A stretch of DNA of 64,000 nt, from the NCBI RefSeq assembly GCF_003240565.2, contig NZ_CP117255.1, positions 3,339,501 through 3,403,500 on the forward strand. Reading direction: 5' to 3'. The stretch comes from Rhizobium tumorigenes (GTDB taxonomy: Bacteria; Pseudomonadota; Alphaproteobacteria; Rhizobiales; Rhizobiaceae). Below are positions 53,555-62,644 of the stretch, in pieces (positions within the stretch are counted from its first letter, which is position 1; every line of letters starts with the position of its first letter). The position numbers and the translations under genes were made by a program. The notes beneath the pieces were generated by a model that saw nothing but the letters and a program-made list of their open reading frames with translations, was not told the DNA's origin and searched no databases.

Positions 53555-54577
53555 TTAGCTCTGAACGATCGGCGCCGGTTCGATGACGGGGGCTGGCGGG
53601 ACTTCTGTCGGCGGCTGCGCGACGCCTGCGGCACGGATGATGGGCACGATGACCCGCTCGATATCGGCGGTATCGGGCGCATGGCGATATTCGATTGCCT
53701 GTGTGCCGACCGGCGCGCGGGCAACCACGCCCTCGGCGCCCGAGGCGTAGATCACGACGCTGGAGCGGCCCAGCAACTCATCGAGCCCCGTCGTTTCCAG
53801 TGTCGCCGCAGCGATTTCTCCGACATGGGGCGCAAAGCGCTGCACGCCGCTCTTCATGATCGGCAGGAAATCGGGAAAGCGAGAGACGACGGCAACCGAT
53901 GCCAGCGAATCCAGCGCGGCGAGTGAGAGGCGCGTCTCCTCTGATGGCGTGAAGCTGATCGAAACCACCTTGGTGTTCGGCAGGAGGCCTGCGACTTCCC
54001 GATGTCGGTTGGCAAAGGTGATAGCGAGATCGGCAGAATTGGCGCGTGCCTTGGCGCCCGTCTCCCTCTCGATGGCAGAAATGGTGAGCGGCTCGACAGT
54101 CACGCCGCGCCCTAGCCGCGCTGCGATGAAACGTGCATAACTCGCCGTCGCCTCCGGAAAAAGCCCGACCATGACGATGCGCATCCGCGGGCCGATACTG
54201 TCTCGGTAGAAGATGCGCGAACTGATCATCGACACCAGTTCTGTCGCCCTGATGCCCAGCGAGTGGCTTTCGTCGATCAGCTGTTCGATCTGTCGATGCA
54301 GGTTGGCAGTATCGTTGCGGCCGGCAAGACGCGACTGGCGGCTTTCGGTGACAAAGGTGCCCGAGCCCGGTCGCGCATCGATCAGGCCGGCGATCTTCAG
54401 ATCGGCGTACACCTGGCTCACCGTCATCGGTGCGACGCCGATTTTCTCGGCAAGCTCGCGCACGGACGGCAAGGTCTCGCCGGGCGTCAACTCGCCGCAG
54501 GCAATGCCATATTCGATGAGGCCGTGGAGTTGCGTCCTCAGCGGGACAGGCAACTCGCGATCGATGAAGAACTCCAT
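53555..54577 (-). CDS. GntR-family regulator, YtrA-like winged helix
   Basis: A 340-residue regulator. The winged helix fills residues 10-75 (PLRTQLHGLIEYGI, then LPSVRELAEKIGVAPMTVSQVYADLKIAGLIDARPGSGTFV). The long C-terminal part has a Rossmann-like effector region (RIVMVGLFPEATASYARFIAARL, VVSISFTPSEETRLSL) and a Pro-rich tail. It heads the leftward enzyme operon and is divergent from the importer operon; TTATAG-type palindromes lie between. It probably controls both operons in answer to the imported compound. ATG 54577 is the family-like start; no strong ribosome site is visible. Confidence 0.88.
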   Translation of the reverse strand: MEFFIDRELPVPLRTQLHGLIEYGIACGELTPGETLPSVRELAEKIGVAPMTVSQVYADLKIAGLIDARPGSGTFVTESRQSRLAGRNDTANLHRQIEQLIDESHSLGIRATELVSMISSRIFYRDSIGPRMRIVMVGLFPEATASYARFIAARLGRGVTVEPLTISAIERETGAKARANSADLAITFANRHREVAGLLPNTKVVSISFTPSEETRLSLAALDSLASVAVVSRFPDFLPIMKSGVQRFAPHVGEIAAATLETTGLDELLGRSSVVIYASGAEGVVARAPVGTQAIEYRHAPDTADIERVIVPIIRAAGVAQPPTEVPPAPVIEPAPIVQS

Positions 54578-54597
54578 GTCAAGGCACAATCTGGCTG

Positions 54598-54613
54598 TTA
54601 TAGTGAACTATGA
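54598..54613. promoter_or_regulatory. GntR operator candidate 1
   Basis: TTATAG-TGAA-CTATGA is a near-perfect inverted repeat 21 bp before the GntR start. The half-site TTATAG recurs in the second candidate at 54715-54727, and CTATAA recurs alone at 54673-54678. Confidence 0.5.
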
Positions 54614-54699
54614 CGATTATCCTGCTCCGGCGAAATTGCTGTGTCAACCGGCAGCGTTGCAATAGTTGAAACCTATAAGAAAGCGATTGACTCCGCAGA

Positions 54700-54744
54700 A
54701 AACGCATGAAATCGTTATAGCCTATAAGAACACTTCATGCGTTT
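54700..54744. promoter_or_regulatory. Nested palindromes, GntR operator candidate 2
   Basis: Outer arms AAACGCATGAA (54700-54710) and TTCATGCGTTT (54734-54744) are an exact 11-bp inverted repeat. At its centre lies TTATAG-C-CTATAA (54715-54727). The decamer CCTATAAGAA occurs at 54672 and again at 54721. The site is 21 bp before the importer operon and probably controls it. Confidence 0.65.
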
Positions 54745-54764
54745 ATCAAAGCAAGGGGAATTCA

Positions 54765-56342
54765 ATGAAAACGATCGCCAAGGCGGCCCTCGTCGCCGGA
54801 CTTCTTCTGGGCACCAGCTTGTCGGCCTATGCCGTCGAGCGCGGCGGCACCTTGAATTATGGCCGCTACGCCGACAGCCTTTTCCTGGAACCCGTGCTCA
54901 ACGATGCCAATGTAGATATCTGGGTCCTGTCCAACCTCTACGACACTTTGTTGCTGCCGACGGACGATGGCAAGGGCGTTCAGGCCGGTCTCGCATCCGC
55001 CTGGAAGCTTGCCGATGACGGCCTCAGCGTCACCCTGACGCTGCGCGACGGCATCAAGTTCTCCGATGGCACGCCGATCACCCCGCAGGACGTCGCCTGG
55101 TCGCTGAAGCGCGCTGCGAAGCCTGACAATGGCGAGTGGACCTTCATCGTCGGCTCCATCGGCGACGTGACGACGGAAGGCGACAAGACCGTCGTCGTCA
55201 AGCTGAAGAATACCGATCCGGCGATCCTGACGGCACTCACCGTCTTCAACACGGGCATCATGCCGCAGAAGGCATTCGAGGCAGCAGCCGGCACCACCGA
55301 AGCCGAGAAGGCCAAGGCATTTGCCGAGCATCCGATCGGTTCCGGTCCGTTCATGCTGAAGTCCTGGGATCGTGGTTCGACCATGAAACTGGTACGCAAT
55401 CCCTATTACTGGGGCATGGGCGAAGACGGCAAGGCGCTGCCTTATCTTGATGGCATCAACTTCGAAGTCATCCCGGACGATACGACCCGCATCCTCAAAC
55501 TCAACTCCGGCGAACTCGATGGCGCCGAGTTCATCCCCTATTCGCGCGTCGACGAACTGAAGTCCGCCGGCAACCTGAATATGGAGCTCTACCCGTCGAC
55601 CCGTGTCCAGTACATCACGCTCAACACGCGGCCGCAACTGGACGGCAAGGACAATCCGCTGTCCAACGCCAAGGTGCGCGAGGCGATGAACTACGCCGCC
55701 AACAAGGAGGCGATCATCCAGATCGTTACCCATGGCGTCGGCAAGCCAATGACCTCCTACATGTCGTCAGCGACACCGCTGCACACCGGCGACAAACCGT
55801 TGTTCCCCTACGATATCGACAAGGCCAAGAGCCTGATGAAGGAAGCCGGCTTCGAAAAAGGCTTCTCGACCAGCCTGCTGGTTCTGGCCGGCAACCAGGA
55901 TGAAATCGGCATCGCTACGGCGCTTCAGCAGATGTGGGGGCAGATCGGCATCAAGCTCGACCTCCAGCAGGTCGACAATGCCAGCCGCACGGCTCAGTAC
56001 CGGGCCGGCACGTTCGCCATGCGCGAAGCAGCCTGGACGGATGATATCGCCGATCCGAACGAGATCACCTCCTATTTCGTCTACTCTCCGAATATCGGCG
56101 CGCTGCACACTGGCTGGAAGAGCGAAGAGGCCGACAAGCTGTTCGAGGCTTCGCAGAAGGAAATCGACGTGACCAAGCGTGCGGCCGACTATGCCCGCAT
56201 ACAGGCGATCTACAATGTCGAAGGTCCAATCGTACCTCTTTATGAAACGCCTTATCCGGTGGCGCTCAGCAAGAAGGTCCATGGCTTCCTGCAGATCCCC
56301 CTCGGCAACAACATCTTCACCAAGACCTGGCTCGATAAGTGA
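54765..56342 (+). CDS. Dipeptide/oligopeptide-type ABC substrate-binding protein
   Basis: A 525-residue SBP family 5 protein with a clear signal peptide (cleavage after about residue 23, LSAYA-VE). Family segments are RGGTLNYGRYADSLFLEPVLNDAN, LADDGLSVTLTLRDGIKFSDGTPITPQDVAWSLKRA and TRVQYITLNTRPQLDGKDNPLSNAKVREAMNYA. ATG 54765 follows AAGGGGAATTC; the frame opens upstream across the operator. It delivers a peptide-like solute to the permeases that follow. It is the first gene of the rightward operon, divergent from the GntR gene. Confidence 0.93.
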   Translation: MKTIAKAALVAGLLLGTSLSAYAVERGGTLNYGRYADSLFLEPVLNDANVDIWVLSNLYDTLLLPTDDGKGVQAGLASAWKLADDGLSVTLTLRDGIKFSDGTPITPQDVAWSLKRAAKPDNGEWTFIVGSIGDVTTEGDKTVVVKLKNTDPAILTALTVFNTGIMPQKAFEAAAGTTEAEKAKAFAEHPIGSGPFMLKSWDRGSTMKLVRNPYYWGMGEDGKALPYLDGINFEVIPDDTTRILKLNSGELDGAEFIPYSRVDELKSAGNLNMELYPSTRVQYITLNTRPQLDGKDNPLSNAKVREAMNYAANKEAIIQIVTHGVGKPMTSYMSSATPLHTGDKPLFPYDIDKAKSLMKEAGFEKGFSTSLLVLAGNQDEIGIATALQQMWGQIGIKLDLQQVDNASRTAQYRAGTFAMREAAWTDDIADPNEITSYFVYSPNIGALHTGWKSEEADKLFEASQKEIDVTKRAADYARIQAIYNVEGPIVPLYETPYPVALSKKVHGFLQIPLGNNIFTKTWLDK

Positions 56343-56351
56343 GATTGCGAT

Positions 56352-56381
56352 TGTCGCAGACTGCCTCGGCAGTCTGCGACA
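56352..56381 (+). repeat. Strong stem-loop after the binding-protein gene
   Basis: TGTCGCAGACTGCC and its exact complement form a 14-bp inverted repeat separated by 2 bp, 9 bp past the stop codon. No T-tract follows, so it more likely protects the upstream mRNA end and sets the binding protein above the permeases. Confidence 0.6.
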
Positions 56382-56415
56382 TCCCTGATGTCACCTGGAA
56401 TACGAGGGCGGCGCT

Positions 56416-57354
56416 TTGCCACTGTTCAGTTATATAGTCCGTCGCATTCTACAGATGATCCCGACCGTCGTGTTCATTCTGATCGTGACCTTCGTGTTGA
56501 TCCGCCTCTTGCCCGGTGATCCCGCCAGCGCCATGCTCGGCGACCGTGCCCGGGATGCCGATGTCCTGCGCATCAATGCCAGCCTCGGCCTCGACAAGCC
56601 GGTTGTCGTCCAGTTTTTCTATTTCGTCCGCCGCGTTTTCACCGGTGACCTCGGTGACTCCATTACGCTGAAGACGCCGGTCGTCGATCTGATCGCACAG
56701 CGAATGCCCGTCACGCTGATGCTGATCGGCATGGCTGCGGTCATTGCATTGCTGCTTGCCGTGCCGCTTGCCTTCGTCGCCGCGCTTCGCCGCGAGAAGA
56801 CCGCCGATACCGTCATCCGCGGCACCTTCCAAGTCGGCCTCTCCATGCCGGTCTTCTATATAGGCATCCTGCTGCTGACGCTGTTTGCCGCAAACCTCAA
56901 ATGGTTTCCGGTCGGCGGCTATGGCGACACGCTAAGTAGCAAGCTCTATCATCTTTTCCTGCCTGCCCTGACGCTGGCCCTGAGCTTCGCCGCCGTGCTG
57001 ATGCGCAACCTGCGCACGGCGATAATCGGCGTCATCAATGCCGAGTATGTCGATTTTGCCCGCTCCAAGGGCCTACGCTCCCGCGTCATTCTCATCCGCC
57101 ACGTGCTGCGGAACGCGCTGATTTCGACAATCACCCTGTTCGGCCTGCAGATTGGCTCGCTGCTTGGCGGCGGCGTCATCACCGAGACGGTGTTTGCGGT
57201 TCCGGGTGCGGGACGCCTGATGATCGACAGCATCTACGGCCGCGATTATCCGGTGTTGCAGGGCCTCACCATCGCGCTCGCCCTGCTGGTGTCGTTGACC
57301 TTCCTGGTGACCGATATTGTCCAGGCCTGGCTCGATCCGAGGGTGGCCCGATGA
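56416..57354 (+). CDS. Dipeptide-type ABC transporter permease (DppB class)
   Basis: A 312-residue permease with six membrane helices. It has the DppB N-terminus PLFSYIVRRILQMIPTVVFI, the conserved LPGDPASAMLGDRA periplasmic motif and the coupling loop FARSKGLRSRVILIRHVLRNA. The start is TTG at 56416, with GAGGGC upstream; no ATG fits. It overlaps the next permease by ATGA. It forms the channel with the DppC-class partner for the solute bound by the preceding SBP. Confidence 0.92.
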   Translation: MPLFSYIVRRILQMIPTVVFILIVTFVLIRLLPGDPASAMLGDRARDADVLRINASLGLDKPVVVQFFYFVRRVFTGDLGDSITLKTPVVDLIAQRMPVTLMLIGMAAVIALLLAVPLAFVAALRREKTADTVIRGTFQVGLSMPVFYIGILLLTLFAANLKWFPVGGYGDTLSSKLYHLFLPALTLALSFAAVLMRNLRTAIIGVINAEYVDFARSKGLRSRVILIRHVLRNALISTITLFGLQIGSLLGGGVITETVFAVPGAGRLMIDSIYGRDYPVLQGLTIALALLVSLTFLVTDIVQAWLDPRVAR

Positions 57355-58202
57355 GTGCCGTCACCGCTGCCCCGCGCGCGAAGTGGCGATTGAAGCCCCG
57401 CGCATGGCCGAAGACGCTGGTTTTTGGCGGCCTGATCCTGCTGATCAGCCTGCTTCTCGCATTCTTCCCGTCGTGGTTCGCGCCCTACGATCCGATCGCC
57501 TTCGACTACAACGCGCTGCTGAAAGGTCCGAGCTGGGCTCATCCCTTCGGCACCGACAGTTTCGGCCGCGATGTGCTGTCGCGGGTTATCCATGCCTATA
57601 CGATCGACATGCAGATCGCCGTCTTTGCCACCACCGGCCCCTTCATCTTCGGGACCCTCGTCGGCGCCTTCGTCGGCTATGCCGGCGGGATAACCGAGAT
57701 CATCTTCGGACGCATCGTCGATGCTGTCCTCACCTTTCCGTTCCTGGTTCTCGTCATCGCCGTGGTCTCGGTGCTGGGGCCGGGGCTCGGCAATATGTAT
57801 GTGGCGATCGGCGTCGTTGGATGGGTGTTCTATGCTCGAATCGTCGCTGCCGAGGTCAAGGTCCAGAAGCGCTTGGATTACGCCGATGCAGGACGGGTCA
57901 TGGGCTATACGCCGACGCGCATCGTTTTCCGCCACTTGCTGCCGAACGCCATCACGCCGGCCATCGTCTACTGGATGACCGACATGGCGCTCGCTATCCT
58001 GCTCGGCTCCAGCCTCGGATATCTCGGCCTCGGTGCGCAGCCGCCGGCCTCCGAATGGGGCGTGCAGATCGCTGATGGCAAGAACTACATGACGACGGCC
58101 TGGTGGATCTCCGTTTTCCCCGGCATATCCATCGTGCTGACCGGGCTCGGATTCAGCCTTGCCGGCGATGGCGTTGCCGAACTTTTGAGGATACGCCGAT
58201 GA
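57351..58202 (+). CDS. Dipeptide-type ABC transporter permease (DppC class)
   Basis: A 283-residue permease. The short cytoplasmic N-terminus precedes helix 1 (GLILLISLLLAFFPSWFAPYDP). HPFGTDSFGRDVLSRVIH and the coupling loop KRLDYADAGRVMGYTPTRIVFRHLLPNAITP are DppC signatures. It overlaps both neighbours by ATGA. About six membrane helices can be counted. Confidence 0.93.
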   Translation: MSAVTAAPRAKWRLKPRAWPKTLVFGGLILLISLLLAFFPSWFAPYDPIAFDYNALLKGPSWAHPFGTDSFGRDVLSRVIHAYTIDMQIAVFATTGPFIFGTLVGAFVGYAGGITEIIFGRIVDAVLTFPFLVLVIAVVSVLGPGLGNMYVAIGVVGWVFYARIVAAEVKVQKRLDYADAGRVMGYTPTRIVFRHLLPNAITPAIVYWMTDMALAILLGSSLGYLGLGAQPPASEWGVQIADGKNYMTTAWWISVFPGISIVLTGLGFSLAGDGVAELLRIRR

Positions 58203-59200
58203 TGCAGGCAAGCGACAACAGCGGCCTGGTCGTCCGTGGATTGACCACCACCTTCGACACCGCGCGCGGCACTGCAATTGCCGCAGCCGATGTCGATTTC
58301 GATGTCGCTCCCGGCGAGGTCGTCGGTTTGGTCGGCGAATCCGGCTCAGGAAAGAGCGTGACTCTCCGCTCCGTCATGCGGCTGATCCGTGAGCCGGGCA
58401 AGGTGACGGGACGCGTCGAATGGGGCGGTCGCGACCTGATGGCCATGTCCGACGAAGATCTGCGGCAAGTTCGCGGCAGCGAAATCGCCATGATTTTCCA
58501 GGAGCCGATGACCGCGCTGAACCCCGTTTTGCCGGTCGGCCTGCAGATCGAGGAAAACCTGAGCGCTCATACCGGCCTCGACCGCCGCGCGCGTCGTGCC
58601 CGGGCGCTGGAGTTGATGACCATCGTCGGCATCCCCGATGCCGAACGGCGGCTGAACGAATATCCCCATCAGTTCTCCGGCGGCATGCGCCAGCGGGCGA
58701 TGATTGCTATTGCGCTCGCCTGTTCGCCGAAGCTGCTCCTGGCCGATGAGCCGACGACGGCGCTTGATGTGACGATCCAGGACCAGATCCTGAAGCTGCT
58801 GCTCGACTTGCGCGACCGGTTGGCGATGAGCGTCGTGCTGGTCACCCACGACCTCGGCGTCGTGGCAGCCACTTGTGACCGGATGGCTGTCATGTATGCC
58901 GGACGGATCGTCGAAACCGGCACCGTCGTCGATGTGTTTGCCCAGCCGCGCCATCCCTATACCCGCGGCCTCCTCGGCTCCGTCCCACGTGGCCGGGCTG
59001 TGCGCACTATGCTGTCTTCCATCGATGGCACGCCGCCAAGCCTCACGGACCTGCCCGATGGCTGCGCCTTCCATCCGCGCTGCAGCTTCGCCACGGAACA
59101 ATGTCGACGCGAGCGGCCGCCTTTGGCACCGGTCGCGCCCGGCAGAATGGCCGCCTGCTTCCACCATGACCGGGTCGCAGCCTCAGAGGCCATCCTATGA
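58199..59200 (+). CDS. Dipeptide-type ABC transporter ATPase (DppD class)
   Basis: A 333-residue ATPase. Walker [11 protein letters not shown] is near residue 44, the signature [15 protein letters not shown] near 158, and Walker [14 protein letters not shown] follows. The C-terminal extension has the Cys-rich [13 protein letters not shown] motif of the DppD/OppD group, which holds an iron-sulfur cluster in some members. The tandem ATGs at 58199 and 58202 both fit; the first overlaps the permease stop. Confidence 0.93.
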   Translation: MMQASDNSGLVVRGLTTTFDTARGTAIAAADVDFDVAPGEVVGLVGESGSGKSVTLRSVMRLIREPGKVTGRVEWGGRDLMAMSDEDLRQVRGSEIAMIFQEPMTALNPVLPVGLQIEENLSAHTGLDRRARRARALELMTIVGIPDAERRLNEYPHQFSGGMRQRAMIAIALACSPKLLLADEPTTALDVTIQDQILKLLLDLRDRLAMSVVLVTHDLGVVAATCDRMAVMYAGRIVETGTVVDVFAQPRHPYTRGLLGSVPRGRAVRTMLSSIDGTPPSLTDLPDGCAFHPRCSFATEQCRRERPPLAPVAPGRMAACFHHDRVAASEAIL

Positions 59201-60213
59201 GCACGGCGACGCCGATCATTTCCATCGACGGAGTTACGAAGCGTTTTGCCGGCCCCCATTCGCTGGCACGCCGACTGGCAGGCAAGCCGGCGCTTGCCGT
59301 TCATGCGCTCAGCGCCGTCAACCTTGAAGTCTATCGCGGCGAGACGCTGGGCATCGTCGGCGAATCCGGCTGCGGAAAGTCTACGCTGGCGCGTTGCATG
59401 GTGCGCCTGCTCGATCCGGACGGCGGCGCTATCCGCTTCGAGGGCAAGGATATTGCTGACCTGAAACCGTCGGAACGGCGTGGCTTCAACCGCCGCGTCC
59501 AGATGATCTTCCAGGATCCCTACAGCTCCCTCAACCCGCGCATGACCGTCGCCCAGATCATCGGTGAGGCGCTTGGTGTTCACAAGATGCGGCCGAAGGC
59601 TCACATACCAGGCCGTATTGCCGAATTGCTCGAACTTGTGCGTCTGCCGCAGGACGCCGCCGGTCGTTATCCGCACGAATTCTCCGGCGGACAACGCCAG
59701 CGCATCGGCATTGCCCGCGCGCTCGCGGTCGAGCCCGAGGTCATCGTCGCCGACGAGCTGGTCTCGGCTCTCGACGTCTCCGTCCAGGCGCAGGTGGTCA
59801 ACCTCTTGCTGCAGCTGCAGGAAAAGCTGCAGCTCACCGTGGTTTTCGTTGCCCACGACCTGAGGCTTGTGCGTCACATCTCGCATCGGGTCGCCGTCAT
59901 GTACCTCGGTCAGGTCATGGAGGTGAGCCCGTCTGAGGCGCTGTTCACCTCACCTCGCCACCCCTATTCCAAGGCCTTGCTGGATGCGGCGCCCGAGCTC
60001 GACCCGACCCGCCGCACCCGCACGGCTGCCACCCGTGGCGAACTGCCGAGCCCGATGAACCTGCCGGTCGGCTGCCCCTTTGCCGGCCGCTGTCCCCATG
60101 TCTTTGAGCGCTGCCTCGTCGAGCGGCCCGTGCTGACGCCGCGCGGCAACGGCCAGCATGCCGCCTGCCACCTGACCGAGTTCGGGGCTTCCCAAACGCT
60201 ATCCAACGCCTAG
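59197..60213 (+). CDS. Dipeptide-type ABC transporter ATPase (DppF class)
   Basis: A 338-residue ATPase partner of the preceding gene. Walker A GESGCGKSTL is near residue 56, the signature [15 protein letters not shown] near 162, and Walker B VIVADELVSALDV follows (Glu-Leu in place of the usual Glu-Pro). It has the C-terminal CPFAGRCPHVFERC motif. It overlaps the DppD-class gene by ATGA and ends 12 bp before the carboxypeptidase gene, which is therefore in the same transcript. Confidence 0.93.
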   Translation: MSTATPIISIDGVTKRFAGPHSLARRLAGKPALAVHALSAVNLEVYRGETLGIVGESGCGKSTLARCMVRLLDPDGGAIRFEGKDIADLKPSERRGFNRRVQMIFQDPYSSLNPRMTVAQIIGEALGVHKMRPKAHIPGRIAELLELVRLPQDAAGRYPHEFSGGQRQRIGIARALAVEPEVIVADELVSALDVSVQAQVVNLLLQLQEKLQLTVVFVAHDLRLVRHISHRVAVMYLGQVMEVSPSEALFTSPRHPYSKALLDAAPELDPTRRTRTAATRGELPSPMNLPVGCPFAGRCPHVFERCLVERPVLTPRGNGQHAACHLTEFGASQTLSNA

Positions 60214-60225
60214 AGGCATTTTTCC

Positions 60226-61740
60226 ATGAGCTTTGCTGTTTTCGAAACCGAGACTGCCCGGATCAACGACATTCTTTGCGCCGTGAACCTCCTCACCTGG
60301 GATTCCCGCACGATGATGCCGGCCGGTGGCGTGGAAGCGCGCGGCCAGCAGATCGCCACGCTGGTCGGACTTGCGCGCGATATGGCGACAGGCGACGGTC
60401 TGCAGCGCGCCATCGAGACGGCGCGCGCGGAGCTGAGAGGCGCCCCGTCCGATGACCTTCGCCTCATCGCCGTCGAGCAGGCGGCAGCCTCTATTGCCAA
60501 GCTGTCGCGCATTCCGGCAAAGCTTGTGGCTGCCTCGACGACTCTGAAGACGCAGGCCCAGGCCGCCTGGGTGAAGGCCCGCGCGGCCAATGATTTTGCA
60601 GGTTTTGCGCCCGTCCTCGAGCGCACCATGGAAATGCAGCGCGAGATCGTCGGCGCCCTTGGCTACGAGGAGCATCCGTATGACGCTCTCGTCGATACCT
60701 ACGAGCCCGGCATGCGGTGGTCGAAACTGCAGGCGCTTTACGGCCAGCTTCAACAATCGCTGATACCGCTGCTGGCGCAGGCGAAAGAGGCGCGGGTGCG
60801 CAGCGAAATCCTGGATAGATCCTATCCTGTCGAGACGCAGCGCCAGTTTTCGAGCATGATGGCGACGCGGCTTGGCTACGACTTTGGTCGCGGCCGGCTT
60901 GATGACGCGGTGCATCCGTTCGAAATATCCTTCACCCGCTCCGATGTCCGCATCACCGGCCGTTTCCGTGAAACCTGGCTGCCGGGCGGCCTGTTTGCTG
61001 TCTGGCACGAGGCAGGCCACGGTCTCTACGAACAGGGCATCTCGGAGCAGTTTTCGCGATCGACCTTCACCACGGATTTCGTCAACCTCTACGCCGTCGG
61101 TGGCGCCAGCTTCGGCATGCATGAATCCCAGTCTCGGCTGTTGGAAAACCGTGTCGGCCGCTCACGCCGGTTCTGGGACCTCCACTTCCACGAACTCAAG
61201 GCCGTTTTCCCTGAGCAGCTGTCGGATGTCTCGGTCGATGATTTCTGGCGTGTGATCAATGCCGCCCGCCCGAGCCTCATCCGCGTCGAGGCCGACGAAC
61301 TGACCTATGATTTCCACATCATGCTGCGCTCCGAGATCGAGGCAGGCCTGATTGTCGGCGATATGCGAGTCGCCGACCTGCCGGAAATCTGGCGCGACAA
61401 GGTAAAGTCCTATCTCGGTCTCGATGTCCCCACGGATACGCTCGGTGTGCTGCAGGACGTGCACTGGTCATCCGGCATGGTCGGCTCCTTTCCGACCTAC
61501 ACGGTTGGCAACATCATGTCTTCCCAGCTGTTTTCAACGGCGCGGAAGGATGCTGCAGTCGAAAAAGGCCTGGAGAGCGGTGACTACATGCCGCTGAAAT
61601 CCTGGCTCCAGCACAATGTCCATCAACACGGGCGCTCGAAGAGCCCTGGCGATATCCTGATGGCGGCCACCGGCGCGGACCTCTCGGCAGATGCCTATAT
61701 CGCAGACTTGAGCGCCAAAGTGGCCGAACTTACGGCCTGA
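60226..61740 (+). CDS. M32 metallocarboxypeptidase
   Basis: A 504-residue Taq-type carboxypeptidase that removes C-terminal residues from peptides. The zinc motif HEAGH is at residues 261-265 (VWHEAGHGLYEQGI), with GASFGMHESQSRLLENRVGRS downstream carrying the third ligand. TNFHI-type (LTYDFHIMLRSEIE) and GYFPTYTLG-type (VGSFPTYTVGN) family blocks are present. It has no signal peptide. Placed 12 bp after the importer ATPase, it likely trims the imported peptide in the cytoplasm. Confidence 0.93.
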   Translation: MSFAVFETETARINDILCAVNLLTWDSRTMMPAGGVEARGQQIATLVGLARDMATGDGLQRAIETARAELRGAPSDDLRLIAVEQAAASIAKLSRIPAKLVAASTTLKTQAQAAWVKARAANDFAGFAPVLERTMEMQREIVGALGYEEHPYDALVDTYEPGMRWSKLQALYGQLQQSLIPLLAQAKEARVRSEILDRSYPVETQRQFSSMMATRLGYDFGRGRLDDAVHPFEISFTRSDVRITGRFRETWLPGGLFAVWHEAGHGLYEQGISEQFSRSTFTTDFVNLYAVGGASFGMHESQSRLLENRVGRSRRFWDLHFHELKAVFPEQLSDVSVDDFWRVINAARPSLIRVEADELTYDFHIMLRSEIEAGLIVGDMRVADLPEIWRDKVKSYLGLDVPTDTLGVLQDVHWSSGMVGSFPTYTVGNIMSSQLFSTARKDAAVEKGLESGDYMPLKSWLQHNVHQHGRSKSPGDILMAATGADLSADAYIADLSAKVAELTA

Positions 61741-61760
61741 TCATCCAGCGGCGGCATGAA

Positions 61761-62324
61761 TCAGGCGCTTTTCACCAGTTCTTCGTCGAGTACTGAGAGC
61801 AGGCGTGGATCGTCCGGCGTGACATCCGGCGCAAAACGCGCAACGACGGTACCATGGCGGCCGATCAGGAATTTCTCGAAATTCCAGAGGACGTCGCTGG
61901 CAGCGCCCGTGTCGACGCCGTAGCCCTTCAGCCTTTCGCGCATCGGGCCATCGCCGGTGGTCGGCACGGGGGAGGCTGTCAGCATCTTGTAGAGCGGGTG
62001 CTTGGCCGCGCCCTTGACTGAGATCTTGGAGAAAATCGGGAATTGCACGTCGTAGGTCGATTGGCAGAAGGTCATGATCTCGGCGTCCGAACCCGGCTCC
62101 TGCTCTTTGAAATCATTGGCAGGAAAGGCCGCAATGGTAAATCCGCGGTCGCGCTTCGCCTCATAGAGTTTTTCCAGCGCTTCGTATTGAACCGTCAGGC
62201 CACATTTCGAAGCGACGTTGACCACCAGCAAGACCTGTCCGCGGTAGTCGTTCAGTGTTGCAGCACGGCCGTCTGCTCGCTTGAGCGGGATATCGAACAG
62301 GGTTTCGGGCACTTGTCTCTCCAT
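61761..62324 (-). CDS. Glutathione peroxidase family protein
   Basis: A 187-residue thioredoxin-fold peroxidase that reduces hydroperoxides. The active site uses Cys41 (NVASKCGLT), encoded by an ordinary TGT, not selenocysteine. FPANDFKEQEPGSDAEI holds the usual second block with Asp in place of Gln, and DVLWNFEKFLIG the tryptophan-asparagine region. The Gln-to-Asp change is common in bacterial members and may shift the reductant to thioredoxin. ATG 62324 gives the family length; the upstream frame to 62390 lacks support. Confidence 0.92.
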   Translation of the reverse strand: MERQVPETLFDIPLKRADGRAATLNDYRGQVLLVVNVASKCGLTVQYEALEKLYEAKRDRGFTIAAFPANDFKEQEPGSDAEIMTFCQSTYDVQFPIFSKISVKGAAKHPLYKMLTASPVPTTGDGPMRERLKGYGVDTGAASDVLWNFEKFLIGRHGTVVARFAPDVTPDDPRLLSVLDEELVKSA

Positions 62325-62644
62325 AAAAGGCTTCGTTCCGTCTTGCCCGCGATATGAGGGCGGCGACAGGGCGCTGTCAATCGCCGGCATCGATCTCCAC
62401 GAGGTCCCTAGAGCGGTCGCCGGAAGCCGAAAATATGAAGTCTCCCTTGCTTTTGTCCGGCTTGCGATCTTGACTTCGAGACCAGGAAATATTCAATGCC
62501 CTACACGCTCTGGCAGGCCTATTGACGAGGAGATTCGCCTGCCTTCCCTCCTATTAATCTACCCAAAAATCCATTGTGAACGAGATGCCGTAGACAGGCC
62601 AACCGCCGTGTTCATCCGGACGTATTCGTGAGAAAGGAATGTCG
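62325..62644. other. Intergenic region between gpx and the MFS gene
   Basis: A 320-bp divergent control region without an ORF. The only promoter-like pair seen for the MFS gene is TTGACT (62470-62475) with TTCAAT 16 bp later, which is weak. No palindrome or repeat worth naming was found. Confidence 0.4.

Noticed and set aside
61761..62324. Possible selenocysteine glutathione peroxidase
   Set aside because: The active-site codon is TGT (Cys41) and there is no in-frame TGA or SECIS-like hairpin.
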